Shown here in pieces: positions 8,555 through 18,038 of a DNA stretch of 32,995 nt. The notes beneath the pieces are model-generated. The model had not been told where the DNA came from. It made no database searches and saw only the letters and a list, made by a program, of their open reading frames with translations. This DNA comes from Candidatus Bathyarchaeota archaeon. GTDB taxonomy: Archaea > Thermoproteota > Bathyarchaeia > Bathyarchaeales > DTEX01. The stretch is taken from NCBI GenBank assembly GCA_021158305.1, contig JAGGUU010000066.1, forward strand, positions 1 through 32,995, written 5' to 3'. Position numbers and translations under genes: made by a program. The stretch's first letter is position 1. Each line of letters starts with the position of its first letter.

Positions 8555-9790
8555 GTGAACAATAAACGAAGATCTAAGATCAGCTTATACATAATTCTAA
8601 TAGCGTTGCTCTGTTTTGTTAATTCTAGAATATTCTATGTGCAGGAGACAGACTGCGATTTAAATGTTAAAAATGCTTTGACGATTACTCCGAAAACAGC
8701 CGAACCATTAACAAACGAGACATACATAATAGAAGAGTGGATCAGAAAAATCAGCATAGATCCTTGGGACGCTATATCCAGTAGCGACTACTACTTGATC
8801 TTTAATAATCAATCAGAGGAAATTCGGCAAGTATCCCTCGTGTTGCCCATTAATGCCATCGACATATCTGTTCGAGACGCGTATGGAGAATATAAAACGG
8901 GAACAAATATTCTTTTCCGAGAGAACTATATTCAAGTCGATGTAACTTTGAAGAAACCCTTGAATCCGGGGGAGAGAAATGAATTCTTGATAGCCTACAA
9001 GCTTCCGCCGAGTGAATTTCTAGTCTCGAAAAGCTGGCAAGATTATGTGTTAGAACTCGACTTGGCTAAGCCGGAGAACTGGACTGTAAATAAATTTTCG
9101 CTTATGATCTCTCTTCCTGAAGGGGCGGAGCTAAAGGATATTTCTGATGCTTCTTTTGAGGTTAAGAAAGAGGGACTATCTCTGAAGATCATTTTAACTG
9201 AACATAACGTTGTGAAATTTCACAATCCTCACATAGTCTTAGAGTATCAATACTTTATTCTATGGAAAATATTTAAGCCCTTAATATGGACGGTTGTGCT
9301 TGCTTCGCTTGGCGCAGTAGTGCTCTTCGTTAGGAAGGCTACCCGACCTGCAGTTACCACCGTGACTGTTCCTCCCGATATCCTGAGGGAGTTTATCAAA
9401 GTTTATGAAGAAAGGAGGAGACTCTACGTTGATCTCCAGTCGTTACAAAGGCAATTCAGAAGGGGGAAGATTTCTAGGAGGAGATTAAAGCTTAGGAAGA
9501 AATCTTTAGATCAAAGGTTAGCGGCATTGAATAAGAGACTTATGGAGCTTAAGGAGCAAATATCTGCTTTGGCTGAGCAATACAGAGAGATGCTAAGAGA
9601 TCTTGAAACCGCTGAAGCAGAGATTGAGATGTTAAACACTAACATCGAACAAGTCGAGGCTAGGTTTAGACGTGGGGAGATCTCCGCAGATACTAGAAAG
9701 AAGCTTATAGATGAATATAACGGCATAAAAAGGCGGGCTGAAGGCAGGATTTCTGAGATTCTTCTGAGACTTCAGGAAGAGACGATGTGA
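8555..9790 (+). CDS. membrane-anchored protein: extracytoplasmic beta-rich domain, one TM helix, cytoplasmic coiled-coil
   Basis: 411 aa, GTG start. N-terminal hydrophobic segment (ISLYIILIALLCFVNSRIF), second TM (LIWTVVLASLGAVVLFVRK), then a highly charged coiled coil with two FRRGxIS motifs. Confidence 0.7.
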   Translation: MNNKRRSKISLYIILIALLCFVNSRIFYVQETDCDLNVKNALTITPKTAEPLTNETYIIEEWIRKISIDPWDAISSSDYYLIFNNQSEEIRQVSLVLPINAIDISVRDAYGEYKTGTNILFRENYIQVDVTLKKPLNPGERNEFLIAYKLPPSEFLVSKSWQDYVLELDLAKPENWTVNKFSLMISLPEGAELKDISDASFEVKKEGLSLKIILTEHNVVKFHNPHIVLEYQYFILWKIFKPLIWTVVLASLGAVVLFVRKATRPAVTTVTVPPDILREFIKVYEERRRLYVDLQSLQRQFRRGKISRRRLKLRKKSLDQRLAALNKRLMELKEQISALAEQYREMLRDLETAEAEIEMLNTNIEQVEARFRRGEISADTRKKLIDEYNGIKRRAEGRISEILLRLQEETM

Positions 9791-9967
9791 CTTTCAATTT
9801 TTGAGTCATATTCGGAATAATACAATAGAGTAATTTTTATAGGTATGGCGATAAATAATCCCCCTAAAATATGCAAAATCTACAAAATAATGTTAATGAC
9901 GGACGTAAGTGTCGCCGAGCATCCGGCTTAAACGGTTACATTAGGCTTATTCAGAGTACTTGGAGAG

Positions 9968-10798
9968 TTGATAGTGGTGGTTTTCATCAGCTCGACTAAG
10001 CGAGTCTCAGCGAAAAGTAAACTTGTTCCGGATACCATCTGGAGGAAACTCTCAGAATATCTAGGGCTCTCAGAATATGAGGCGAAGGTTTACGCATCTT
10101 TAATTGAGACTGGCCAAGCCAAAGCCAGAACGCTAAGCGTCCTCAGTGGAGTTCCGAGAACAAAAGTCTACAGTGTTCTAAAAAGGCTTATAGATATGAG
10201 GCTTGTGTCCGAGATACCTGGAGAGCCCAGAAAGTTCTTCCCAACTCCACCTAACGTTGCCTTGAAACCTTATCTACAGACATATCGAGATACGGTTCAG
10301 GATCTTGAGGATCTCATCTCAGCGTTGGAAAATGCTTTCAGGAAGGCTAGGGATAGGGAGAACGTACGGCAATGCTTAGCATGGATAATTAAGGGAAGAG
10401 AGAGAATTTTAAGAAAGATTCAAGAGATGCTGGCTATGGCGAAGAGAAATGTCTGCATAATAACTAGTGGAAATGGATTAATCCTTCTATATAAGATGTT
10501 TAATAAAATGTTTGATGACCTTATTAGCCGATCAGTAGAGGTTAAAATAATTACAACGAATAAGCCAAATAATGAGCATATACTTCGAGAGCTTAAGTAT
10601 GTATGCAACGTCAAAGAGTCTGATTTTTATCTCCCCATGATCATAGTAAATGTGGATAGCGAACATATACTTATATCCCGTTTTCAGTTTGACAATTACT
10701 TTTTAAGATCTGAAGGGGATGAAGCGATCTTCTCAAATGACCCCGTATTATATGAGATTGTTTGGCTTCTAGCAAGTCAAGTAGTTAAGGGAACCTAG
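9968..10798 (+). CDS. TrmB-family transcriptional regulator
   Basis: 276 aa. LGLSEYEAKVYASLIETGQAKARTLSVLSGVPRTKVYSVLKRLIDMRLVSEIPGEPRKFFPTPP is the TrmB wHTH; PLD-like effector domain follows. TTG start as predicted; the exact start is uncertain. Confidence 0.88.
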   Translation: MIVVVFISSTKRVSAKSKLVPDTIWRKLSEYLGLSEYEAKVYASLIETGQAKARTLSVLSGVPRTKVYSVLKRLIDMRLVSEIPGEPRKFFPTPPNVALKPYLQTYRDTVQDLEDLISALENAFRKARDRENVRQCLAWIIKGRERILRKIQEMLAMAKRNVCIITSGNGLILLYKMFNKMFDDLISRSVEVKIITTNKPNNEHILRELKYVCNVKESDFYLPMIIVNVDSEHILISRFQFDNYFLRSEGDEAIFSNDPVLYEIVWLLASQVVKGT

Positions 10799-10821
10799 TT
10801 GTGACTGGCATGAATAGATAA

Positions 10822-10849
10822 GTCACTGCGATCATATCTTCGCAGTTAC
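10822..10849. promoter_or_regulatory. hairpin GTcACTGCGA-N8-TCGCAGTtAC downstream of the TrmB gene
   Basis: ACTGCGA (10825-10831) and TCGCAGT (10840-10846) are exact reverse complements; outer pairs extend with one mismatch. Confidence 0.45.
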
Positions 10850-10908
10850 ATCACTTTTACATAAATTAAAATTAAACATAGATAAAATCAGGGCTAGGGC
10901 GGCATCTA

Positions 10909-11094
10909 TTGCCTGATGAGAATCGAAGCTCGATGAGCTTTATCGATTTGTTAGTATTAACGCTTGCACAACATGAGAAAAATCTATCTTCAATCATCAA
11001 GAGACTTGAGGAAATCTCTGAAAAACTTGAAAAAATAAGCATACAGATGGAGAATGCTAAAAATCTTGTATATAAAGACCGTGAACATCAATAA
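10909..11094 (+). CDS. small coiled-coil protein
   Basis: 61 aa, TTG start. Heptad-like region HEKNLSSIIKRLEEISEKLEKISIQMENAKNL. Confidence 0.45.
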   Translation: MPDENRSSMSFIDLLVLTLAQHEKNLSSIIKRLEEISEKLEKISIQMENAKNLVYKDREHQ

Positions 11095-11170
11095 GTTATT
11101 CCACGATTTTTCTTGATTACACAAAGCTTTTATTTTTCTGGCATCTTTTTTGAGTTTAAGGTGACTTACT

Positions 11171-11353
11171 TTGGTCGAGATAAAGATAGATACTGAAAAA
11201 TGCGTTGGCTGCGGAACCTGCGTAGACGTATGTCCCGTCGGAGTCTGGGAACTGGTGAATGGAAAAGCCTCTCCAGTAAATGCGAGTGAATGTCTCGCAT
11301 GTCACGCATGTGAGACTCAATGCCCAGAAAATGCGATTGAGATAATAGAATAG
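11171..11353 (+). CDS. 2[4Fe-4S] ferredoxin
   Basis: 60 aa; CVGCGTCVDVCP and CLACHACETQCP motifs. AAGGTGA SD upstream of the TTG start. Confidence 0.93.
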   Translation: MVEIKIDTEKCVGCGTCVDVCPVGVWELVNGKASPVNASECLACHACETQCPENAIEIIE

Positions 11354-11355
11354 CT

Positions 11356-12441
11356 CTAAAGATTCCAGAATCTCGACTGGATTTCTTTCACCTCCTTAAT
11401 GATTTTTTCTGCGATCTTATGAATAGTTATGCTGAATCTTGGGCGATGCTCCGTGACTTTAGCTTCCATATTCATCATTCGAGACAAAACCGCTGGAACT
11501 ATCTTCTTTAAAAAGCTCGGGCAATAGCCGCCTTCCAATACTGCTACAAGTCTGTTTCCGCTGAGCCGATGCGCTAGATCGATTATCACTTGAAAAACTT
11601 TCAAGTATAGAGATGCGGAAAGCAGGAGTTCACCGATAGGATCTTTAAAGTATCCGTCAAAACCAGCTGATACCAGAATGAATTCAGGCTTGTAACAGAG
11701 CACTATAGGAACCACTACGGATTTAAAAGCTTTCCAGTATGCTGGATCTGATGCACCAAATGGAAGAGGAATATTAACCGTGTATCCTTTACCCTTTCCT
11801 TTTCCGACTTCATCAATGAAGCCAGACCTGGGAAATTCGGAAGGATCCTCATGAAGACTGATGTATAAGACCTCATCGGTATCGTAGAATATCTCCTGTG
11901 TTCCATTACCATGATGAACATCCACATCGAGTATTAGAATGCGGCTTAACGAGAATTTATCTATGAGGCGCTTAGCCGCCAACGCGACGTTATTAAAGAT
12001 GCAAAAACCAGAGGCTGAGGCGCGGCTTGCATGATGACCAGGCGGCCGGGAGATGACGAATGCATTTCTGAGTTTTCCCTCCATTACCATGTCTACGGCC
12101 CTTATCGCGCCTCCAGCTGCTAAGCGTGCAACTGCATAGCTCTCCGGAGAGACTAGGGTTCCGGTTTCTTCATCTAAGATTCCTCCCCCACTATTACAGA
12201 GATTTCTCACAGCCCGAATGTATCTTAGTGAATGAACCATTTCAAGCTCGTCTAGCTTTGCGATTCTAGGCTTGATGAGCACGCATCGCTTATTTTTTAA
12301 TAGATTGAGATGCTTAATCCCCCTTATGATAGCCTGCAGCCTTGCTGGGGATTCTGGATGATTTCTTCCAGTTCTGTGGAGGAGGAAATATTCAGAGAAG
12401 ATTATTCCCGTTCTTGATCTGCAATTGCCTATCTCATTCAC
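11356..12441 (-). CDS. histone deacetylase/acetoin-utilisation (AcuC/HDAC) family protein
   Basis: 361 aa; HPESPARL, SRPPGHHA, ILDVDVHHGNGTQEIFY, SAGFDGYFKDPIGEL. Confidence 0.93.
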   Translation of the reverse strand: MNEIGNCRSRTGIIFSEYFLLHRTGRNHPESPARLQAIIRGIKHLNLLKNKRCVLIKPRIAKLDELEMVHSLRYIRAVRNLCNSGGGILDEETGTLVSPESYAVARLAAGGAIRAVDMVMEGKLRNAFVISRPPGHHASRASASGFCIFNNVALAAKRLIDKFSLSRILILDVDVHHGNGTQEIFYDTDEVLYISLHEDPSEFPRSGFIDEVGKGKGKGYTVNIPLPFGASDPAYWKAFKSVVVPIVLCYKPEFILVSAGFDGYFKDPIGELLLSASLYLKVFQVIIDLAHRLSGNRLVAVLEGGYCPSFLKKIVPAVLSRMMNMEAKVTEHRPRFSITIHKIAEKIIKEVKEIQSRFWNL

Positions 12442-12562
12442 TTTGAATCGCCCTAATGTCTTTCATATGGCATAAGAAGAAAAATCTCAATATAATTGTT
12501 AAATTAGCTAGAGGATATTTAGATAGGGTGAATTAACGCTTAGAACATATTGAGGCGATTTA

Positions 12563-13933
12563 GTGATGCCTATCCTCCCAATAGATACGGGTCGGTATGG
12601 AACTCCTGAAATGCTGAGGATATTTGAAGAGGAGAATTACTTCCAAAAATTGTTGGATGTCGAGGCTGCGCTTGCCTGGGCACATGCACAGGTGGGAAAC
12701 ATTCCTAGAGAAGATGCTGAGAAGATAATGAAGATGGCTTCAACGAAGTATGTTAAAGTCAGCAGGGTGAAGGAGATAGAGAAGGAGATTAAACATGATA
12801 TAATGTCGCTTGTCCGAGCATTCGCTGAAGTATGCGGATCAAGCGGCGCATACATACATCTAGGAGCCACAAGCTATGATATCGTCGACACAGCCAAGGC
12901 TCTTCAGCTTAGAGAAGCAATAGAAGTTATAGGCAGAAAACTTGACGATCTCGAACTCATCCTCATCAAGCTTGCAGACCGATATAAAAGGACGATCATG
13001 ATAGGCAGGACGCATGGACAACATGCCTTGCCAATAACATTTGGCTTAAAGCTCTCAGTCTGGATGAGAGAAGTCTCAAGGCATATTCAGAGACTCCGAG
13101 AATGTAGAGAGAGATTGCTAGTGGGAAAGATGAGCGGGGCTGTGGGGACACAGGCGGGTCTGGGAGCACATGCATTGAAGATTCAAGAGCTAGTTATGCA
13201 GAAACTGGGGTTGAAAGCAGCTGAGGTTTCAACTCAGATTATTCAGAGAGATAGACATGCGGAGTTCATATGCCTATTAGCGATTATAGCGTCGACTCTG
13301 GATAAATTCGCAACAGAGATAAGAGAGCTTCAAAGAACTGAGATCGCTGAAGTTTTTGAGCCGTTTAGACGAGAGAAACAAGTTGGCAGTTCAACTATGC
13401 CTCACAAGAGGAACCCAGAACTGTGTGAAAGAATATGTGGACTTGCAAAGATTGTGAGAAGCCTCGTGTTTCCCGCTCTAGAGAATATTCCAACATGGCA
13501 CGAAAGAGATCTCACTCAGTCCTCTTCTGAGAGATTCCTCATTCCCGAAGCCTGCATCCTAGTTGACTATATGCTTCATCTCATGATTAGCATCTTGTCA
13601 AATCTTGAAGTTGACGAGGAGAGGATGAGGAGAAACATAGAAATAACTGAGGGACGAACAATGTCCGAGGCGATCATGATAGCCTTGGCAAGGAAGGGTA
13701 TGAACCGGCAAGATGCACATGAGCTTGTTCGGAGACTTGTGATTCAAAGCATATCTGAGAAGAAGCCGTTCAGAGAAGTATTAATGCGCAACGATAAGAT
13801 CAGGTCTTTCCTAAGCGAGGATGAAATAGACGATGCACTGAAACCTGAAAAATATTTGGGAACAGCTGTTACACAAGTTGAGATAGCTATCAGAAAGACT
13901 TTGGAGGAAAGAAAGACAAGAGGCTTAGGATGA
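12563..13933 (+). CDS. purB: adenylosuccinate lyase
   Basis: 456 aa; fumarase/aspartase-superfamily signature GSSTMPHKRNPELCERICGLA, also HLGATSYDIVDTA and GRTHGQHALPITFG. GTG-ATG tandem start. Confidence 0.95.
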   Translation: MMPILPIDTGRYGTPEMLRIFEEENYFQKLLDVEAALAWAHAQVGNIPREDAEKIMKMASTKYVKVSRVKEIEKEIKHDIMSLVRAFAEVCGSSGAYIHLGATSYDIVDTAKALQLREAIEVIGRKLDDLELILIKLADRYKRTIMIGRTHGQHALPITFGLKLSVWMREVSRHIQRLRECRERLLVGKMSGAVGTQAGLGAHALKIQELVMQKLGLKAAEVSTQIIQRDRHAEFICLLAIIASTLDKFATEIRELQRTEIAEVFEPFRREKQVGSSTMPHKRNPELCERICGLAKIVRSLVFPALENIPTWHERDLTQSSSERFLIPEACILVDYMLHLMISILSNLEVDEERMRRNIEITEGRTMSEAIMIALARKGMNRQDAHELVRRLVIQSISEKKPFREVLMRNDKIRSFLSEDEIDDALKPEKYLGTAVTQVEIAIRKTLEERKTRGLG

Positions 13934-14030
13934 TTTAGAATAACTTTTAAATAAAGTCTGGCTTGAAGAATCTTAAGATTCAGCATCTCGCCTTGATCTA
14001 CGCTAAATTATTGAAGTGGAGACAGAGTTA

Positions 14031-14762
14031 ATGGAGAAAGCTATAGAAGTCATTAATCTGCACAAATACTTTGGCAAAATTAAAGCTTTAAATGGACTTA
14101 GCTTCACGGTTGACCCCGGCGAGATCTATGGACTAATAGGACCTAATGGAGCAGGCAAGACAACCGCTTTGAGGATACTGGCAACTCTCATAAGACCTAC
14201 ATCGGGATCAGCTAGAATATTCGGCTTAGATGTCGAGAGAGAAGCGAATAAAGTTAGGAGGATTATAGGTTATCTTCCGGAGGAGGCGGGAGCCTACAGG
14301 AATCTTTCAGGAACTGAATATCTCAAATTCATAGCTAACTTCTATTTTAGGAACAAAAGAGAGATTAAAGAAGCTGTTTACGAAGCTGAGGAAATTTCTG
14401 GACTGGGCGAGAGACTGAGGGATAAAATTAAGACTTATAGTAAGGGGATGATACGGAGGCTTCTTATAGCTAGAACCCTAATGATAAAACCTAAATTAGC
14501 GATTTTAGATGAACCTACAAGCGGAATAGATATCATACACGCCTATCATATTAGAAGGATAATAAAGAATTACGCTAAGAATTACAAGGTAACTATTCTG
14601 CTTTCAAGCCATAACATGTTCGAAGTCGAGTTTCTATGCACGCGTATAGCCTTCATAAACAAGGGGAGAATCCTAGTTGAGGGAAGCCCTGAAGAGATAA
14701 AAACGCGGTATGAAGCAAGAGATCTTGAGGAAGCATTCATGGAGGTTGCGAGAAGTGCCTAA
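14031..14762 (+). CDS. ABC transporter ATP-binding protein (ABC-2 exporter type)
   Basis: Walker A GLIGPNGAGKTTALRIL, signature YSKGMIRRLLIARTL, Walker B LAILDEPTSGID. The ORF extends to GTG 14016; ATG 14031 is preferred. Confidence 0.93.
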   Translation: MEKAIEVINLHKYFGKIKALNGLSFTVDPGEIYGLIGPNGAGKTTALRILATLIRPTSGSARIFGLDVEREANKVRRIIGYLPEEAGAYRNLSGTEYLKFIANFYFRNKREIKEAVYEAEEISGLGERLRDKIKTYSKGMIRRLLIARTLMIKPKLAILDEPTSGIDIIHAYHIRRIIKNYAKNYKVTILLSSHNMFEVEFLCTRIAFINKGRILVEGSPEEIKTRYEARDLEEAFMEVARSA

Positions 14763-16038
14763 CGCACTGGGTAATCTCATAAGAAAAGAAGCCAAGGACA
14801 TGCTTAGGGATCCAAAGATCCTTCTGAGCATGATACTGATGCCGCTTCTCATGTTCCCCATCATGGGCGCCGCTATAAGTTTGTCAACATCCACTATTAA
14901 GGAAGCCACGAGAAGCGTGGCAATGGCGATTATGAAGATTGATGAAGGAACAATATCCAATCAGCTAATCTCTTCCTTTAAAGCCTTAAATATAAGTCTA
15001 ATAGAGGTTAAGCCTTCCCCTGTTGAGGAGGCAATTCAGAATCTTAGACAGACTAATATTACAACACTCATTATTATTCCTAAAGGCTTCACTGAAAATA
15101 TAACATCCGGGCTTAAAGGAGAATTAAGGGTTTACTCGATACTTAGAAGCATCAGCTTATCAGAGGTGGCAAAGGCATCCGTAGTTAATGTTCCAATAAG
15201 CATCTACGAGAGAACGCTTGTTCGCCGAGCTATCGCTCAAGCATTCCCAGACAGGGATCCCGAAAATGTTCTTGATCCCGTAGATGTGAAGAACTTCGTA
15301 ATATTTAAGGGCAAACTGCTTAATGTTTCGCCTCAGCTCCTACAGGGAATCTTCATGTCTCAATCATTCGGCTTCCCGATGGTTATAATGCTTCTCCTCA
15401 TCTCGGCGATGCAGATAGCCGCTACCTCCATATCGATAGAGAAGGAAGAAAAGACCCTTGAAACCCTGCTTACTCTCCCCGTTGGTAGGATAAGTATACT
15501 TGCCGGGAAACTCGCAGGTTCAACAATAGTGGCAGCTGCTGGAGCAGCCGCTTCCCTGATCGGAATAAACTTTTACGTTGCTTCTATCTTCAGCTTCATG
15601 CCTTCCACCTCCATTGACTTAGCCGAGGTTGGTCTTCAGCTTTCTCCACTCGCCTATCTTCTTCTTGGATTAACAATGTTTGTAGCTATAATTTCAGCGT
15701 TGGCGCTTGCGATTTGTATTGCTGTTTACTCTGAAAATGTTAGGGAAGCACAGTCCCTCGTCAGTCCTTTAAGCTTACTTGTGATGCTACCATCCGTGAT
15801 CTTGATGTTTGCAGATATTGAAGCATTACCAGTCTTCTTACAGGTCGTTTTATACTTGATACCTTATACACATGTTGTACTTGCATCTAAAGCCGCTTTC
15901 ATGGAGAATTACGCCGTGATGCTCCGGAGCATATCTTACATCACGATGTTTACGATACTCATCCTTTACGTGGCGGCAAGGATATTTATGACCGAGAAGG
16001 TTGTAACCGCTAGGTTTTCTTGGAGAAGAAAGAGATAG
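14755..16038 (+). CDS. ABC-2 type transporter permease (NatB-like)
   Basis: Multiple C-terminal TM helices and a large extracytoplasmic loop; EKEEKTLETLLTLPVGRISILAGK motif. GTG 14755 overlaps the ATPase stop by 8 nt. The ORF track start at 14710 is probably too early. Confidence 0.88.
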   Translation: MPNALGNLIRKEAKDMLRDPKILLSMILMPLLMFPIMGAAISLSTSTIKEATRSVAMAIMKIDEGTISNQLISSFKALNISLIEVKPSPVEEAIQNLRQTNITTLIIIPKGFTENITSGLKGELRVYSILRSISLSEVAKASVVNVPISIYERTLVRRAIAQAFPDRDPENVLDPVDVKNFVIFKGKLLNVSPQLLQGIFMSQSFGFPMVIMLLLISAMQIAATSISIEKEEKTLETLLTLPVGRISILAGKLAGSTIVAAAGAAASLIGINFYVASIFSFMPSTSIDLAEVGLQLSPLAYLLLGLTMFVAIISALALAICIAVYSENVREAQSLVSPLSLLVMLPSVILMFADIEALPVFLQVVLYLIPYTHVVLASKAAFMENYAVMLRSISYITMFTILILYVAARIFMTEKVVTARFSWRRKR

Positions 16039-16109
16039 ATGGCAGAGATTGAAGGATGCATAGAGAGAAATCGTACTGTTGGATGCTGTAAAGATCTGAT
16101 TTGGTGCCT

Positions 16110-16886
16110 TTAAAGGATTCCGCGCCATTCCGAGCAGACGTTATGGTCATGGATGGATTCGTAGCTTACACATTTTACTCTACAGTATCTTCCCGGATAC
16201 TTCTCCTTGAGAAGCTGGACGCATTTCCTAACAACGTCCTCTACGAATTTAGGATTTCCATGAATTCTCTCTACAACCTCTTTCTCTTCAATCCTCTTTA
16301 AGATTGAAAAGGTTGGAGAGCTGAAGCTCTCCTTACAAATCTCTATCACATCCAGAAGGTCAACTTCACCTTTAGAAACATCAAGTTCAACTGTTATCTT
16401 CCCCCTCTGATTGTGAGTCAACCCTCCAGTTAACTCCTTCGAGCAGGGACATGCAAGAACTCCATTAATTGAGACACCGACTATTTTAACACCGTCTTTC
16501 GTCGAGAATTTACCGAACATCTCAGCTATTCCCTTTTCTTCTTTCCCGCTAGGTCTAATTCTTTTGTAAGGAAATTCCCCGAAGACCTCAGTATAGCAGT
16601 GAAAACCATGTTTTTCATAAGCCCTTTTAGCGATCTTCTCGGCCAGATCCTCAATGGAGGAAGCCTTATCGGGGGTTTCAGCGATGGATTCAGCGAATCT
16701 ACTCATGTGCGCTCCGCGAAGGCTTGAGGGAAGAGTAATATAACTATTAATTGTAACGATGACATAGTATGGTTTATCCAGCCTCTTTATCAGCACGTAT
16801 TTCCTTAAGCCTTCAACCCCAACTTTCTCTAGCTCTATCTCGTTCTCAGGCTTCTGATTCTGAACATCAAGTATGTTAGCATCCAT
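16110..16886 (-). CDS. GTP cyclohydrolase MptA/FolE2-type
   Basis: 258 aa; SYITLPSSLRGAHMSRFAESIAE, GVSINGVLACPCSKELTGGLTHNQRGKITVELDV. Confidence 0.92.
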   Translation of the reverse strand: MDANILDVQNQKPENEIELEKVGVEGLRKYVLIKRLDKPYYVIVTINSYITLPSSLRGAHMSRFAESIAETPDKASSIEDLAEKIAKRAYEKHGFHCYTEVFGEFPYKRIRPSGKEEKGIAEMFGKFSTKDGVKIVGVSINGVLACPCSKELTGGLTHNQRGKITVELDVSKGEVDLLDVIEICKESFSSPTFSILKRIEEKEVVERIHGNPKFVEDVVRKCVQLLKEKYPGRYCRVKCVSYESIHDHNVCSEWRGIL

Positions 16887-17004
16887 GAAGATTTACCTCT
16901 AAATTCCAGACCGCACACTCTCAGAAATATCTTACCCAAAAATCAAGAATCTTTTGCAACGATTCTAGGAAAGATAGGCTAATAAAAAAGGGGAATTTAG
17001 AGTA

Positions 17005-18018
17005 TTATGAAGTATAGACTAAGCATACGCGGTTGCCCGCTGGATCCGGATCCTTGAGAAATACTATCTTATATCCATTACTCGTCTGAGGCTCTTCGAG
17101 CTCGATTCCCATCTTTCTTAAGTATTCACAGGCGGCTTCGAAATTTGAAACTCGTATGGCTATATGATATTTAATGGGGCTAGGCGTCTTTATGATCTCT
17201 ATTCTTCCAAGTCCCTTACCTGAGATGAAATATGCCAGTCTACCCTCTTTCTTTTCAAAACCAAATGTTTTCGCATACCAATCCGCGGTTTCAGCTGCAA
17301 CCTTCTCTTCAAGGTATATTCCCGCATGCTCCACTCCTAGAAATAGCGGGGTGCCTCTAGCTTCCCGTATCCATCGAATGCAATCCTCAACCTTTCTCGT
17401 TATCGCGTCGAAGTCTCCGGCTGCAACTAGGTCTTTACGGACAAGCCTTGACCCCATACCTACGGCGACGGCGCCAGCCTTAATCCATGACGATATACTC
17501 TCCTTAGTCGCATCAACCCCTCCCGTTGGCATAAGGTTCACCCATGAACATGGCCCACGTACACTCTTAATGAACTCTGGCTTTAGCCTATTTCCAGGAA
17601 ATATTTTAATTATGTCGCATCCCATCTCTTCAGCTGCGGAGATCTCTGAGGGTGTTCCGCATCCCGGCATGTATGGGACTTTACGTCGATTACAGATCTT
17701 AGCGATCTCAGGGTTAAAGACTGGACTGACCACGAAGTTAGCTCCGCAGTTTATATAAAGGGCTGCTGTCATCGGATCGATTACTGAACCTACTCCTAGA
17801 ATCACATCATCAAATTCCTTACTACACCATTTGGCCAGTTCCGAAAATACCTGATATGCAAAGTCACCCCTATTTGTGAATTCTACTACCTTAGCTCCTC
17901 CTTTGACACATGCATGGACTATCTTCTTTGCTACTTCGACGTCTCCGTTATAAAAAAGTGGAACAAGCCCTATTTCAAGTATCTTTCCGATGACTTCATG
18001 TTTCATAAACTTTGCCAT
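17005..18018 (-). CDS. KDPG/4-hydroxy-2-oxoglutarate aldolase (Eda-type) fused to a C-terminal VOC/glyoxalase domain
   Basis: N-terminal part: VVEFTNRG, FVVSP, MPGCGTPSEISAAEEMGCDIIKIFPGN, NLMPTGGVDAT (class I Eda motifs). C-terminal part from LGVEHAGIYLEEKV to DPDPAGNRVCLVYTS has the VOC pattern. Confidence 0.88.
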   Translation of the reverse strand: MAKFMKHEVIGKILEIGLVPLFYNGDVEVAKKIVHACVKGGAKVVEFTNRGDFAYQVFSELAKWCSKEFDDVILGVGSVIDPMTAALYINCGANFVVSPVFNPEIAKICNRRKVPYMPGCGTPSEISAAEEMGCDIIKIFPGNRLKPEFIKSVRGPCSWVNLMPTGGVDATKESISSWIKAGAVAVGMGSRLVRKDLVAAGDFDAITRKVEDCIRWIREARGTPLFLGVEHAGIYLEEKVAAETADWYAKTFGFEKKEGRLAYFISGKGLGRIEIIKTPSPIKYHIAIRVSNFEAACEYLRKMGIELEEPQTSNGYKIVFLKDPDPAGNRVCLVYTS

Positions 18019-18038
18019 AAATCTTCACCTCCATCATT

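Noticed and set aside
12446-12560. AATCGCC/GGCGATT inverted repeat between the HDAC and purB genes
   Set aside because: Each copy is a GGCGAT(T) element just upstream of its own start codon, so most simply two SD-like leaders facing apart rather than an operator.
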